64,000 nt of DNA from Apteryx mantelli (Eukaryota > Chordata > Aves > Apterygiformes > Apterygidae): assembly GCF_036417845.1 (NCBI RefSeq), contig NC_089978.1, forward strand, positions 126,014,183 to 126,078,182. The letters are read 5' to 3'. A program made the translations under genes and the position numbers. Shown in pieces: positions 1 through 12,905 of the stretch. The notes under the pieces are model-generated. The model was not told where the DNA came from. It ran no database searches and saw only the letters and a program-made list of their open reading frames with translations. Numbering within the stretch: the first letter of the stretch is position 1; the number at the start of each line of letters is the position of its first letter.

Positions 1-2470
1 GACTCTGTTTGAAATCATCTCCTAAGTGTGATTTGGAGTAGGAACCCAACAGAAATGACCACAGTCACTTCTGGAAGAGTCTGTCTTTCTTCACCAGCAT
101 AGAAGAAACAGGTGATCCTAAGGAAACCTAGCCTTCTCCCTAAAATTATTCTTTGTCAGGCTCTACTGTGTATTTTAAATCATGCCAGTCTGACTGTGGG
201 ATAGAACACCTTGGTCCAGGTGAAATATTTTAAACTTTCAGTTGTCCACAGGTGCTCTTTTTCCTCTCTACTTCCCTTCTCTGGTGCTAGAAAACTCCTG
301 CCAAGGAAGGAGCCAAGGGCATATGGTAAAATTCAAAACATAGAGGTGTTAGTTTGAAATGAAGGTCACTGAAGACATCTGTGGAGCTGGCTGAAAATGA
401 CATGGAACATTAGCATGGGTTCAGCTAAATGAATGTCTTCATAAAAGCTCCCGAGGGCTCAGGTAACCCCCATCACATTTATTAGGAGTTCCTTTCACAC
501 CACTGTGGGAGCTAAGCAGTCCAGAGCAGCCGAAACGTTGCCTTTTCTTTTAGTTTTGTTTTTTCTATATTTTGATTGTATTTTTTGTGTGCATAGAGGT
601 TATAGGCAACATGAATAATGTCAGGGCAGAGGTGATTCATTTTTATGACACCCTTTTTCAGCAATGGCATGTGAGAAATGAGCAACACTATGTCAGTTGC
701 TTTGGCTCACACCCGCATCCAATCCTCAATGAGTAAAATGAAATCTCACAGCTGCCAACATTCAATTTCTGAGGCTCTTAGGATTTTCATCACACATGCA
801 CAGCAGACAAAGGAACATCCCAGATGTCTTTTGCTTTAAAATTACAACAATATACTATTTCTAAGGAGAAAAAATAGAACTAGGATTATTTTCAATGTCA
901 TTGATACTGCACGTTAGATGACATTTTATAGTTATAACAAATGCACATAATAAAAAGTTTACCTTTGTGCCAGTAGTGCCAGGTAAACATTTATTTGCTC
1001 TGTATCAGTCTAAACTGATTGTAGTTAAAATGGCAGTCTTTTCTCTGGAAGCATCTCAGTATGGACCACCAAGTTATACTGGCAAAGATACATGTTAGTG
1101 ACCTTTTAATACGCATGCTCCAAGGCACAGCAGATCAGCAATCAGGAAGAAATTTCCTTCTGACATCTGATTTGATTGTTCTCATTCAGAAGATTTCAGG
1201 TAGGTTATTTCAGCTGATAGATTATCTTTAGACAAAGAAAACTTTCAAAAGATCTGTGGATCTAGTCTTTCAGGCTTCAGCAAATCTGTCCTCACCTTCT
1301 TGGCCCACTGTATGTATTTCAAAGCCCCCTAAACCAGCTGGTCTAGAGAAATGTGGGCAAAGGAAGTTCAATCCAGACCCTAGTGAAATCAAAAAGGCTT
1401 GTAATGACTTGAATGTACTTGGATGCAGAACAATGGAGGTGGTGTATAGGCTGCGTCCACATTAGCAGGTACACCAAGGACCAATAGGAACGGATCTGCA
1501 GAGGGAAACAGTTGGTGCTAGTGCTATATACATTTGCGGGCTGAAGGGTTTACTTCAAACTAGTTGTACTCTGATCCCACAGACCGAATGCCAATAGCTT
1601 CTGCAGTGCTGCAGGAACGTCTAGTTTAGTCTAGTTTAGATTCATCCGAAAGGTGCCTGCTTTGTGCACCCCAAGATTGCCCCACAAGACATATCAAAAC
1701 ACAATAAGTGAGGACAGACATCTTTACTTAGAAGCATGTTCCTTATCAAGCCTAAAATGCTTCTGTATAGATGTCCATGCTTACCAGTGTAATTATTTTT
1801 CTTGACATTTTGTTAAGCATGAAGGCACTAGCTGCAGCCCCACAGTCTTAAACTTGAACAGTTTAGTCATGACACCATGAAGCATTTGGTATTTTCATTA
1901 TTTGGTTTATTAAATACTAGGCATTTTTTGGATTAAAGATTTTGACTAATATCTAGACTGGTAGAACAGGTCAAAAGTCTACCTAATACAGTTTTCCATC
2001 TGTGAAGCAGTCAACATCAGGAGCTTCTGGATTTAAAATTATTCTAACCAGATGTGCACAGCAGTGCTTTGACTTCAGTTAGACTTTGATGTTCGGATTA
2101 CAGTAGTTAGAGAGTTCAAGTCCCGTCCCATAACCTCCTACATAGTAGAAAACCAAACAATTGTATGAAATAAAATTGTGATTTAGTTGCCAGAAGCAGC
2201 AGATAAAAGTTTCCTAAGTGAGAGAAGACCTGCAATCTTTATGACTCTGTCTTTTTGGCCACTGTGCCATGAAAACTGTAAATTGTTGAACAATATGTTT
2301 GGCAGCCTGTCTCCCATAAATATTGCCATTAGTACAGACTCTAAATACAAGAGAAAGCTATTACTACTTTTTCCTGGAACTAAGAAGATAATGTTAATCT
2401 CCTATGTAACATGCTTTCTGTTATCAGTGCTCAAGGTAAAACACCACATGGCAGTTTGCCATGCCACCAA
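1..2470. other. Unassigned noncoding DNA
   Basis: I see no supportable gene in this stretch. The longest open frames are under 100 codons and resemble nothing I know. A short imperfect tandem of a TCTAGTTTAG-like unit lies at about 1619-1640. Composition is AT-rich with few CpGs, as expected for vertebrate intergenic or intronic DNA. No interspersed repeat was recognised, although very old ones could be missed by eye. Confidence 0.6.
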
Positions 2471-2477
2471 TTACATA

Positions 2478-2495
2478 TAAAAAAAAAAAAAAAAG
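2478..2495 (+). repeat. Poly(A) tract
   Basis: An adenine homopolymer, followed by G and five more A. There is no polyadenylation signal at a fitting distance and no retrocopy is recognisable upstream, so it is treated as a simple repeat. Confidence 0.8.
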
Positions 2496-3093
2496 AAAAA
2501 TTTTGTCAATCCCAATTCTTGAAGAGAAAATAAAGGACAGTCTACAATCTTCTCCTCAAAGTTTAACTTATCACATCACATGAAAAATTCTCCCTGTCAG
2601 CAACATATCTTCAAAGGCTTTTGAAGGTTTTACAAGCATGTCTCCCAGGAGTTTTTGTTAGATCCTCATTGACAACATCCCACGTTTCTGAAACAACGCG
2701 TCTGTACAACTGAGCTCTGAACCCTGAGCATATTCACAACAGATCCTGCCAACATACCTAATGAGCATTTACATCTGATGGGTTAGTTCATAACAATTGG
2801 TCCACACTTAACAGTCAGGTACCAATTTTCAGCTGAGAGGCGAAAAGCCTGAAAAATTGGTAGCTTCCTAAAGTACAACCCCACTATAAATCTCAGTTTG
2901 TTTCTGTCAAACAATAGTGCAAGCCACCTTCATCAGGGATATGCCTCACCACCACTGAGCAGGAGAGACAGGAAAGGTAAAAACTAAGCTCTTTGCCTTT
3001 GCACTGCAAGAGACTAAAGGTGTTCAGAGAGGCACTTACAGGCAGGAAGAAGTTTGGAAAACTGCCATCTCTCCTCCGTTAGCTACTTGTTGC

Positions 3094-3124
3094 CACGTGC
3101 AAATGCAATGACTGATTGCACGTG
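3094..3124. promoter_or_regulatory. Inverted pair of CACGTG E-boxes
   Basis: CACGTGCAA at 3094-3102 is repeated as its exact reverse complement TTGCACGTG at 3116-3124, with a 13-base spacer containing ATGCAAT. Each arm carries a CACGTG E-box, the core bound by bHLH factors such as USF, MYC/MAX, CLOCK/BMAL1 and MITF/TFE. CpG-containing hexamers are scarce in this kind of DNA, so two in exact symmetry 25 bases apart is unusual. It could be a paired enhancer site, or only a chance hairpin. No promoter or transcript is visible nearby. Confidence 0.35.
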
Positions 3125-5184
3125 AGCACCTGTACTCCCCAAGTCTCCAGTGCAGAGCTTTGGTCCATTATTTCGCACAAACTTGTTTTGAAGGTGGTTG
3201 CTCAGGCATGGGATTGGGACCCTGGTCTACTCTTTTAAATGTGTGGGTTTACTTGGTATCACTCTTTGGGTGCAAAATGGTTGCGTGTATGTGGTTGCAC
3301 AGCACGTTTAGATGTTTGTGCCATCTTAAGGTCACATTAAATTGACTGCATAGACTTACTTTTAGCCATTCCCAAGGCAGCATTTGCAACTTCTGCAAAG
3401 GAGAATTCTTTGTGAGCCTAATGGCTATATGCAACCTAAGAGGTCTTCCTGCATCATCAGAACGAAGATCTGTAGGGGGAGAAAATGTGCTTAGTTCACT
3501 TGCTACAGGACACAGTTCATTTTCTGCAGCTCTGTAACCTCTGTGTTCAGAACCATCTAACCTTACTGATGCCCTGCACATTCAGAGAACTTGTGTTTTG
3601 TACAAAGCTCTCCAGAAATATCTTTGTTCCATTCTGTAAGGACAGTATTGGATGGCAGTTCTTTTTGTTTATTTTGCTTCACAGCAAATTATCATATGGT
3701 TTTGTTTGACTGAAGAGATACTGACACAGACACTATTAGCTGAAATTCTATACCTTAAAAAACCTGAGTACTTACAGGTGCAAGTCTGTCCCCTGCCAAT
3801 ATTTTTGATTTTACGGTCACCTTCTACTTTGTTCCCTTTTTGTTTTGCAATAAATTATCTTCCCCACTGTTAAGTTAAAGGTCTGCACAAACACTGAGGG
3901 AAACTGTCTTTACATAAATTGTTGTCAAACAAACAGAGGACAAACGATGTTTGCCTCTACTCTAAGACACTACAAGTCACAAGAATAGGCAAATAAAATT
4001 GCAGCTCTGAACATGAGGTTTTACACTAACCATATCTTTTCAGTTTCTGTCATGAAGGTGCCCTTCATTTGGAATATCAGAGACTGCTGACAGAAGTGCT
4101 GGGTTCCTTTTCAGCTTCATCTATAAGGGCTCAGAGTTCATCAACCAATAAAAGATATTCCCCTCCTATCTGGATTCTTCCAAGCCATCAGAGACCTCAT
4201 TTTTAATCTTGGGGAGAAAAGAAAAAAAAAAAAACTTGAAAGATATTTTAACTTGAAAAGTCCTAGGGAATCAGTCAAGTTCTTTCAGAAGATGTAAAAG
4301 ATTGAAAGGCATGTTAAAAAAACAACTATATCCTGCAAGGAAAAGGCAGAATCTGTGCCTGTTCTGCAGGTGCAAAGACTGAACCTGATGCCATCGATCT
4401 CTGGTAGTCACAGCATTAGGATCCAGTCAGTAACTAGAGCCACTACCCTGGCATCCATCAGGTGCTACCCATTTCATCATCTTATTGTAGTCAGTCCAGG
4501 GTATCAGCTACATTTCTTGCAATACAATGATGCTTGGTTTTCAGAGGCTGTTACCTTTGCTGGAGCTGTTCCCTTTTCCTTAAATATGACCTAGGACAAA
4601 CACATTCACAGAGACCTTGCCCACACAAAGTAACTGCTGAAAACTGTGCTAGGTCTGGGGTTCAGTAGTGACATTAAACCCTGGCTCTCCACCTGGCATC
4701 AAAGAAACAGCCCTGAAAATGAAAGTGAAAGACTTTTATGTCTCCTCCATATTTTAACTATTCTCACAACCTTGCCCTTTGCCTCTCTGAATAGAAATGA
4801 GAGCTCATCAGACAATAATAGTCATAAATGTGAGCTGGTTGCATTACGCACTATTGAAAATGTAAGAAAATGTAAGAAAATACTTGGACTTTGTCACTGC
4901 AAGCACTGCATAATGTCAAAGGTGACATCTGCTCCTGGGGGTCTAATGTAAGATGCTAATTGGCATTTATTGAGTAATATTTGTGACTTCGATCTATAGA
5001 GTCTGATCTCTGACTTGTGTTTCAGATAACTTTGCTGTGTCAGTTAAAATATGTAAATACCTTCTCAACATTAACACATCTCATATGCCCTCATATGCCC
5101 AGTTATCCTTTTCATCAATTTTGACCCAGTCTTTGGAAGCAATTATCTTCTTATCGAAGACCTTTTATGGAAATTAAAGATTTC

Positions 5185-5195
5185 GGGGGGGGGGG
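5185..5195 (+). repeat. G11 homopolymer
   Basis: A run of eleven G in AT-rich surroundings. It is one of four G runs of ten or more in the window, all on the given strand. Confidence 0.9.
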
Positions 5196-7779
5196 CAGGA
5201 ATGACTTGTAGAGCAAAGTTTGCATACTTCCTAAAGGCTTAAATGCTTTGGATCTAATATTTTGGGAAGGAAAAAGATTCAGGAAAGGCTTGCTATGCTC
5301 AGAAAAAACCCTATCAAAGGTATAAATACTCAACATATTTTGGTAATGAATCTTGGCTGTCTACTTGCTTGTCTTTGTTAATCCAGGTGCAGAGTGTACT
5401 AATTGAACTCATGTGTTATACTTGATCCCACTTTTAGTAGTGTTTAGACCAAGCAAGGACATAGTCACACACCTGATTTTATGACTCTGCAGCATGCAAG
5501 CTTGTTATTAATTCGTTAGCTTTTTCGTTCATCTGGGCCCCAAGACTGCCCACAGTAAACACTGAATTCTGTCCATGAGCCGAGTTCTGTCTCTTCTTTA
5601 CTTGAAGATAGTCCACCACAAAAGTAAGTAGTATATTGCAAACATTAAGTTTCTCTCCCTGGCATCACAATGAGGATGTGGAATGAGTTACAGACAATAC
5701 TATGTGGGAAGCAAACAGTTTTGGAATCTGGAGTGTACGTGCAGGAAGTGTTTGTTAAACATACTGTGAAATTATGTAGACTTGAAAAACATCCTAATGA
5801 AAGAGTTGGCCTCTGACACACATTTGTGGTCATGGATAAGAGACAAGCAGGAGAGCATAATGGAGCAGAATAACAGTTAGTGCCAGCTGGTCTGTTTTTG
5901 ATGAAAAGCACTACAATGAAGAAGCAGAAAAGCTGGGGGGAAGGGCACACACTTCTCATTAAGAGTCTGCCAACCCTGTAGCAGTTGTAAACAGAGGAGT
6001 GGCAGCCTTTGTTCAGGTATCTTGGTGTGTTGTGATTGGTCTGGTTAACACCATGCTGGCAAAGATGGACTATTAGAAATCTGAATATTCAGATAGCGCA
6101 AAGGAGCAAGCAATGTAGCTGTCAAGACCTACTAGAAAGGATATCCCCAAAAAGATATGGGAAAGTTTATCTGGGAGAGAAGGGAGTGGGGAAGGGTAGA
6201 AAAGCCATAAGAGAAGCAGACCTGTGAGTTAACATCCTAGCTAAAGAAAAAAGTGCCCAAAGCGAGCCCAGGAAAAACACAGTGTTTAACTGGAATTGCA
6301 CTAGTAATACTTGAGGGAGGAAGAAGTAGGTTATCAAGTGCTGTTAAGACATGCCAAGGAAAAGCTTACATCTTACTACTCCAAAAGAGGAGTAGCTTTG
6401 AAGAAGACCTTGCTTGAGAGGAAGATATAACACTGATCATCCACAGAGTAAAGAAACTTTTTTTGCAGATTTCCTTACTCTAGGGATTTAAGAATGAATA
6501 TAACCAAGTCAATAGCTGTTGTTGGCAGGGGATTATTAGAAGGAAAAATGTTGCTGTACCCAGGGAAGAATACCAGGAAGTGAATGATGTCAATGTCATC
6601 AATAAGAAATCTAATCTCCAAATGAGAGAGTAAGGATTGCCCACTTTCCTTGCCTTTTATATTCCAGTCCCTTTAGTTTCACATGTGGTTTAGTTATGAT
6701 TCCTTCAGGAACTGATTCCTGCTTCTTTCTGTGGTCATTCAACCCCATAATGAAGTTTGGAGTCCCCAGACTAGAGTGTTGGAGAGAAGAGTCACAGCTT
6801 TACTTCCTTGTCTGGAAAAAGAGGTAATCTAAAGAAGTAACCTAAAGATATAGATAAAGTTTGCCACCTGCATTACTGCTGGAAGTCAGATTCCTGCAGT
6901 AAAAAGGCTCATAGTTCATACCTTTGTACTAGTAATCCCTAAGAACTTTTCAATTGGATGGTCATAACCTCCACTAAGCCTGATCTTTAATACCCATAAT
7001 CTAGGGCACTAACAATAAAAACTTATCTCTAAGAGCACAGGGACATGCCAGTTCTTATCATTCTGTAACTATATTCATTCACAGAGTAACTTTCTGAAAC
7101 CATCATTATGATTTAAAAGATTCTACAATACTGACACTTACTGAATACAAGATGCTGAAGTCCTAGTACAGTACTGCATGTGCTGACCCTACAGAAGATC
7201 ATTACTTGGCTGAAGTTCAAACTTATTTTAAGTATTTATGCACTTGTTCCTCTTTGGTTTATCATTTAAAGTTCCGACACATCCTCAGAGGAGGTTGCTC
7301 TTAGGGTTTTTTTTTTTCTGGCTAAGATACTAGTCTGTTTGAACGTTTTATTTTGAAGCATCAGAAACTGGAACATAAAAGAAGACGACACTGACAACTC
7401 TCCAGCCTTCAACCGCAGATTAAATGAGACAGTGTCAGATGCCTACAGCTTCACTATCTATGATGTGTAGTGTGTAGTGATGACCTTTTCCTGTTGCTGT
7501 AAGTTTGTGGGCTTTAATACCTTTGGAACATTTTTCTGTGAAATAAGGGTGCATTTAGGCACTGTCTTCTCTTGGGCATCAATAACAATAAACAATGGCC
7601 TCTCCCATCCCTACTATCTGTGTTGCTTAGAAACATAGGGATAAAGTGGACTTTGAAAATCAAGTCAGTCAGTTTCAAGATTCATCTAAAAAAACAAGCA
7701 GATTATCCTGCCTCTACTACTTCTTTTGTAAGGCTTGTTCCAGGATCCCCCAGTACCAAATTTTGCATTAGTGAACCAT

Positions 7780-8480
7780 TTGTTTTCCTCTGATCATGCT
7801 GGTGGCCTTTCTTTGCATGTGTTCCAGCCTGAGTTACTCTTTCAAACAAGAGCAAACAATATTTCAGGTGACCCTAAATACTACCAGGTCCTTGCATAGT
7901 GGCATCAAGATTTCCTGGGGAGATAAACAAATCTTTCTAATTTTCCTAATTTTGTGTCATCAGCTTTAATGGTACCTTTTTTCTTCAGAAGCCTAACGAA
8001 AATGTTAAAATGTGTCTGTTTCAAGACAGATCCTTCATTGAAAGGGAAGGCTAAAAGAATTTTAAACCTAACCACTGTCATTTTTCTTTTAGCTAACTCC
8101 CTTCATGCTCTATAGTTCTTGCACTAATCAATAAATACAAATAGAAGGGGGGGGGGCTCCCCACAACTGGACAGTAGCAAAATTTTTTGATGTCTAAAAA
8201 GACTGGATCTACTGCATTCTTTCTACTCACTTTCTGGACATCTTATCTGAGATGCCAGGTTCGCCAGCTGGTGCAATTACCAGTGGGCCAACACAGGCTG
8301 CCTTTTTTTTTCCTCCCCTCTTCCACTTAATTTCTTTCCAAATGCAGTCTGAAAATCTTGCCAGTATTTGAGGTCACACTACAGGGTGACTAGTTGTTCA
8401 GATTTCTCTTAATCCTTCTTTTAAATAGAAGTATTACACATTACACATTCTGCAGAGCTGTAATTCTGCATGCTATTCTT
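7780..8480 (-). mobile_element. Old CR1 LINE fragment, internal RT region, antisense
   Basis: Read on the minus strand, this matches the CR1 reverse transcriptase palm. A segment at about 8175-8215 reads like the motif A region (AVDPVFLDIKK against the family pattern AVDxxYLDFSKAFD), with the motif A Asp codon at 8192-8194. The region around 7990-8035 aligns with the motif B block (PQGSVLGP..LFNI). Codons for ADDTK, the motif C active site, are at 7950-7964. The A-to-C distance is shorter than usual and frames are broken, so this is an inactive fossil with deletions. A ten-base G run at 8147-8156 interrupts it. Most CR1 relics keep only the 3' end, so an internal RT segment is less common. 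Both boundaries are approximate, and similarity may continue weakly towards 8730. Confidence 0.72.
8147..8156 (+). repeat. G10 homopolymer
   Basis: A ten-base G run inside the antisense CR1 fossil. It probably arose after insertion, since the family has no such run at this point. Confidence 0.9.
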
Positions 8481-10060
8481 TCAGAATTATGGGGGAAAGT
8501 TTGCTTGAGACCATGAGTTGTTGTCCTTTGCCCTTATACTCTAACACTACCCTCCTTAAAAAATGCAGCAGTGTATTTAGGGTGAAGAGAGGAAAGATGG
8601 AGAAGAACCCTTCTAATATTTTCTTTAATCTCTATTTCATCCCAGTATTTCATGTGGGACATATGATACACCACAGGGGTACCTCTGTCTTTTTACTCAC
8701 TTTTTCTTTTTTTTTTTTAAGCATCTGAAGAATAATTTTCTTCCTGTTTTTCACCCTATGCAAGTTCCACTTGACTTTAAACAATTCTCAAGGCATTCCT
8801 ACACTTCTCATGCGTTTTTCTATTCCATATAGACTTTCTGCATATCCCAGGTATCTCCACTGAAGTACTTACTCATTCAGTTAGGTCTAGAACTCTTCCC
8901 AACAAATGTTTTCCCCTTGCTTAAGAAACAAATTCCATCTAATTTGATTTTGCACCTTTGATTTGAAATTCAAAAATGCTTCCACATTTGCTTAATACTG
9001 CCTTTAGATTTCAAAAGAAAACTTTGATTAGCTGTAGCCGTGGTTTTGGTCATCTTTCCAATAAATTTAAACTGCAGTAACTTGAGCTAAAGATGTTTTC
9101 AACATGCAACTTGCTTAATTATCAAAGTTAAGTCAAAAAATTGCCTCTTTTGGAGGGCACAGTGACTATTTAAGGAAGAGATCTGTAGACTATTGCTTCT
9201 CTGAGCCCTACTATTAGTATTTTTTTGTTCACTGTTGCATAAATGGGAAGACAGGCACCCATACTGAAATTCTTAATACTATATCCACTCTAGCATGTTG
9301 CCTTCCAAGTACAACTCTCTTCAGCACAGACAGAAAGTAGAGTAGAGAAAGGTACGAAAATAATATCTTAAGTGAGAATTAAGTTGAGAGAGAATATAAA
9401 TCTGTCCCTTTGGCTCAAGCCTCAGCTCTTATGAAAAAAAACACTCTTCATTCCAAAGTCTGGTGCTCTTAATTTACATTGCATCGGTTAGTCTATGTAT
9501 TGGCTAAAACTCTGTTTCAGTTCTATATAGAGAAGCTTTGTCTCTTATTTCAGAAAAGATAATGATGCTCTTTATAGACACGCACAACATAAATGCATGA
9601 CTAGCTGATTCTGTATAGTGCTTCAGAACGCATTTTGCTGGAGTTATCCTTCAGCCTTTCTGAAATGCTTTTCTATATCATGGCCCCAGTGCTCAGCAAC
9701 AAAACTTACATTACAAGGACAGTGTACCTGGTGGCTTGTGCATTTTCAAAACTTATTCCTTCAGAACTACTAACCTGTCCTGCCTGGTCTCTGTCTTCAC
9801 ATCCCATATCCATGACATACACATTAACTACATAGAGCCAGTCCTCTCCGGTAGACTATACCAACTACTTGCTATTCAAGGACCCTGACATAAGGTCCCT
9901 GGTCACAAAGAACATAAAATCTGTCATGAGTTACTGTGTGTCCAGTAGTGGAAAAGAGATTATGAAAAGGGTAATCCCAGAACTGTGCAATGGGAGGAAG
10001 AGCAGAAATTTCCTTTGATGCCATAAAACCAAACAATAGTTTTTACTGTCCTGTTTCTCA
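8481..10060. other. Unassigned noncoding DNA
   Basis: Pyrimidine-rich patches, including a T run near 8709-8719, but no gene and no repeat that I can name. The CR1 fragment to the left may reach a little into this stretch. Confidence 0.5.
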
Positions 10061-10064
10061 ACAG

Positions 10065-10745
10065 GACCTGCCCTTGAAAAAAGCCCAGCTTCTTCCGGGA
10101 TGCTATCAGTACTATCTGCTTCCTATAATGAAAATCTGAGAAGAGCAGAAAAATATCCTCCAGGATTAACCAGGATTGTTAAATTGGAAGATGCTTCTGA
10201 GGGCACAAAGAGAAGGAGTATGCCAGTCCATGCATACAACCTCCAGTCAACTCTTGATGCAAAAAAGATCCTCTCTGTGACTTAGAAAGCCTATGGATAA
10301 GGACAATGAGATGCAAAAGTAGTTTATGGAGATTATGAAAAGACCAACAGCCCTGTTCCTCCTTTGACAGAACGCAATGAATGTTTTCAGTTCTTGTTGT
10401 GGCACAACAGCCCTTTAGCGGCCATTACCAATGCCCTTGACAAGAATAGCTTTTATGGGCCCATCTTTGAGGTTTTTCAACCCCAAATAAGAACTTTTCT
10501 AGTCTGCAAGATAAACACAATTAAAAAGATTTGCAATAATCAGCTATAAAATTATCAGCTCAGAGCGTCTCACCCTGAAATTCTGAAAGTTCATAACTGT
10601 CTGTGTCCCTGCATTTTGTTTCCATTCATAGTTTTTACACCATTTCTCACTGATGTTTTAACCTCTTAAAAAAAATGATAATCATGGATGGTCCTATTCA
10701 ATGTTTTATTAAAGATACATAATAAAGTCCTCTATTTTCACATTT
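10065..10745 (+). other. Candidate terminal coding exon or decayed gene fragment (unidentified)
   Basis: A pyrimidine-rich tract (TTTTACTGTCCTGTTTCTCAACAG) ending in AG at 10063-10064 resembles a 3' splice site. From there one frame stays open for 72 codons (10067-10282) to a TAG at 10283-10285. The predicted peptide is hydrophilic and unremarkable in composition, with the segments SYNENLRRAEKYPPGLTRIV and RRSMPVHAYNLQSTLDAKK. I recognise no domain or family. ATTAAA (10708) and AATAAA (10721) follow, as at the end of a 3' UTR. A second open frame in another phase (about 10309-10549) also looks protein-like, which would fit either chance or a frameshifted pseudogene. Nothing visible nearby supplies upstream exons. 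All of this could be coincidence in non-coding DNA. Confidence 0.25.
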
Positions 10746-10749
10746 TGGG

Positions 10750-12845
10750 AAGTATATATTTAGTTACGAAAATTCTACTTTTAGATTCAAGAGACTAAAT
10801 ACGAGACACAGAAAAGAACACAGTGATATCAAGAAAGGAGAGTTCCCCATATCTCCATCTTTTAAAGAAATATTTGTTAAAAATTTGTAGAAGAAAAAAA
10901 TATCAGTCACCATCCTTATAAACAGGTTTAGGAGTAGCATCTGAACAAAATACAAAGTGGGGGCTGACTGCTGGCATCTAGGGATACAGGAAACAGTCAA
11001 AATAGTCCCACAGCCCTAAAATCAAGAGGCTGGTTTTAGTTCTGATTGAAAGAGTGGAACAGGTGACAAAAATAAACTTTTGAGGGAAGACTAGTCACAC
11101 GCTAAACTCTCCATTATGCCTGAGATATGCATGTAATATAACATGCTGCCTAATACATTTTAAAATTGAAAAGTGTAAGCAAAAACAAATTAGAGATGCT
11201 TGGCTCAGAACACTGAATTAATGCTGCCCTACAATAAATCTACCTGTACCAAGCTCATAGAATCTCTGTCATTGTTTTAGCATCATTTATAAAATGCTTT
11301 GCAAATATACACATTTTATAGACTTCAGGTAAATAATTCAGGCATTTGAAAGTATTGCTAAACTCCAAAAGATGGAAGTTGACTATCAGAACAAACATAT
11401 ATTATAATATATAGGACAGACTCAGATAGACGGAGGCAGACATGTTCAGTTAAGAAAGGAAAATGCAAATTCACCTCAGAAATATGTCTCCATCATATCA
11501 TCTAGCAAAGAGAAGAGGGCTGTACATGATAATCTAAGAGGTTCCTTTCAGTCTTGTCACCTACAATTTTATGGCCCAATTCTTTCTTCATTGGATAAAC
11601 ATCACATATGAACACCAGAAAACGCAGAAGTCTGGAAAGGATATAAACCCTTGGGTATCAAAGCATAAACAATCCCTTAACTAGTAAAGGAAGAAACTCT
11701 TCTTACCAGCAAGTCATTGCATAAGTACCCAGATCTTGCCTCTCATCCTGAAACATCTGGTACCAAAAAGAGGATAATTCCTTTTTCCTCTAGTTAAAGC
11801 TTGCACACCTGAAGGAAAAAAGCAAGCACTGAACACAGATGGCACCTCACATTTTTCTCTTCAGAATGTGTGAGATTGTGAAGATTATAGAGTCGAGCCC
11901 ACCTACCTGTGCTGCTTTCTTTGGAGAAAAAATGGCCAAGGTAATCCAGCAGCAGTAATCCAAATCATACAATAATTCCTTTTATTTTGACTGCTGTCAG
12001 AGCAGCGGTGGCATTTCCCACTGATTTAGGACTGCCTTCTCTATGTTGGCTGTGGAGTTCTACAGAGCACTGGATATGGGGAAAATGTTCCTTTATAAGT
12101 GTTTTAAAGCTTGTCTGCCTTTTCTTGATCATCTGACCTCGATAGCTAGTCTATCAGAATGCCTAGTTTTACTATTCTTTGTATCTATTGAAGCTAGTAT
12201 CCATTCACTGTAACACTGCAGATATAACAGTACTTGTTGGTTTTATCTGAATTAAAATATATATGTAGGTACATAGGAGAAAGATATCTGGGTGCTTAAC
12301 TCAAAAGAAAAAAGAATAATATTTTACAGCTGAATTCTTGAGCTCATTTCTTCCATCATTAAAAGATGAAAATTATTACAAAAAGTTATAACTATTTCAA
12401 ACAGTTCTTCTCCTTCTTTTCCACATGGCCTGAATATGACCCGAACTTGCAAAATAGTGTTTACCCCTCCCAGACTGCATTGTCAATGTAGTCTTCATTC
12501 CATAAAAATTCACTAAAAAAGAGTAATGTATAAGTTTTTATCTATAACTACCTGACTTCCACACAGTATTTTTGCTAGTCTTATCCTAGTGTGCCAGAAA
12601 ACTATGTTCTATCAATATTCAGTGACTCTGTCCATTGAACTATGAATCTTTATTGCTTTTCCGTGTATATTTTTCAACAAAAACATGTATAGGACCATCT
12701 TTAGAAGACATACTCTATCCCAAATGTCTGTTTTTACATTCAGCCTGGCAATGTCTTCTTATCTACTTTTACTATTATTTATTTCATTTTTAAAAATTAT
12801 TCTAGGGCACAGATTGATATTGGAAAACAGACCAGGGTAAAACCT
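10750..12845. other. Unassigned noncoding DNA
   Basis: No gene or named repeat is seen. It contains a perfect 16-base AT palindrome at 11397-11412, of a kind common by chance in AT-rich DNA. Open frames are below 80 codons. Confidence 0.55.
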
Positions 12846-12849
12846 CAAT

Positions 12850-12905
12850 TCCCTGAAGATCATGGCAAAAGCCCCGCTGACTTCAGCTGGGCCAGGATTT
12901 CACCC
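12850..12905 (+). repeat. Possible ancient amniote interspersed-repeat fragment (unassigned)
   Basis: The phrase around 12869-12905 (CTGACTTCAGCTGGGCCAGG followed by ATTTCACCC) resembles a recurrent phrase, of the type ATTGACTTCAATGGGGCCAGG, found in old dispersed repeats of birds and turtles. I cannot assign a family. The fragment is short, so the call is weak. Confidence 0.35.

Larger units (their letters stand above)
2501..7720. other. Unassigned noncoding DNA
   Basis: I see no gene here. Small local features are an 11-base tandem near 4859-4880 (TGTAAGAAAA unit), a CTCATATGCC-type doublet at about 5080-5100, an 11-base G run at 5185-5195 and the inverted E-box pair listed separately. Open frames of up to 110 codons on either strand have no recognisable domain and no plausible splice context. 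Confidence 0.55.
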
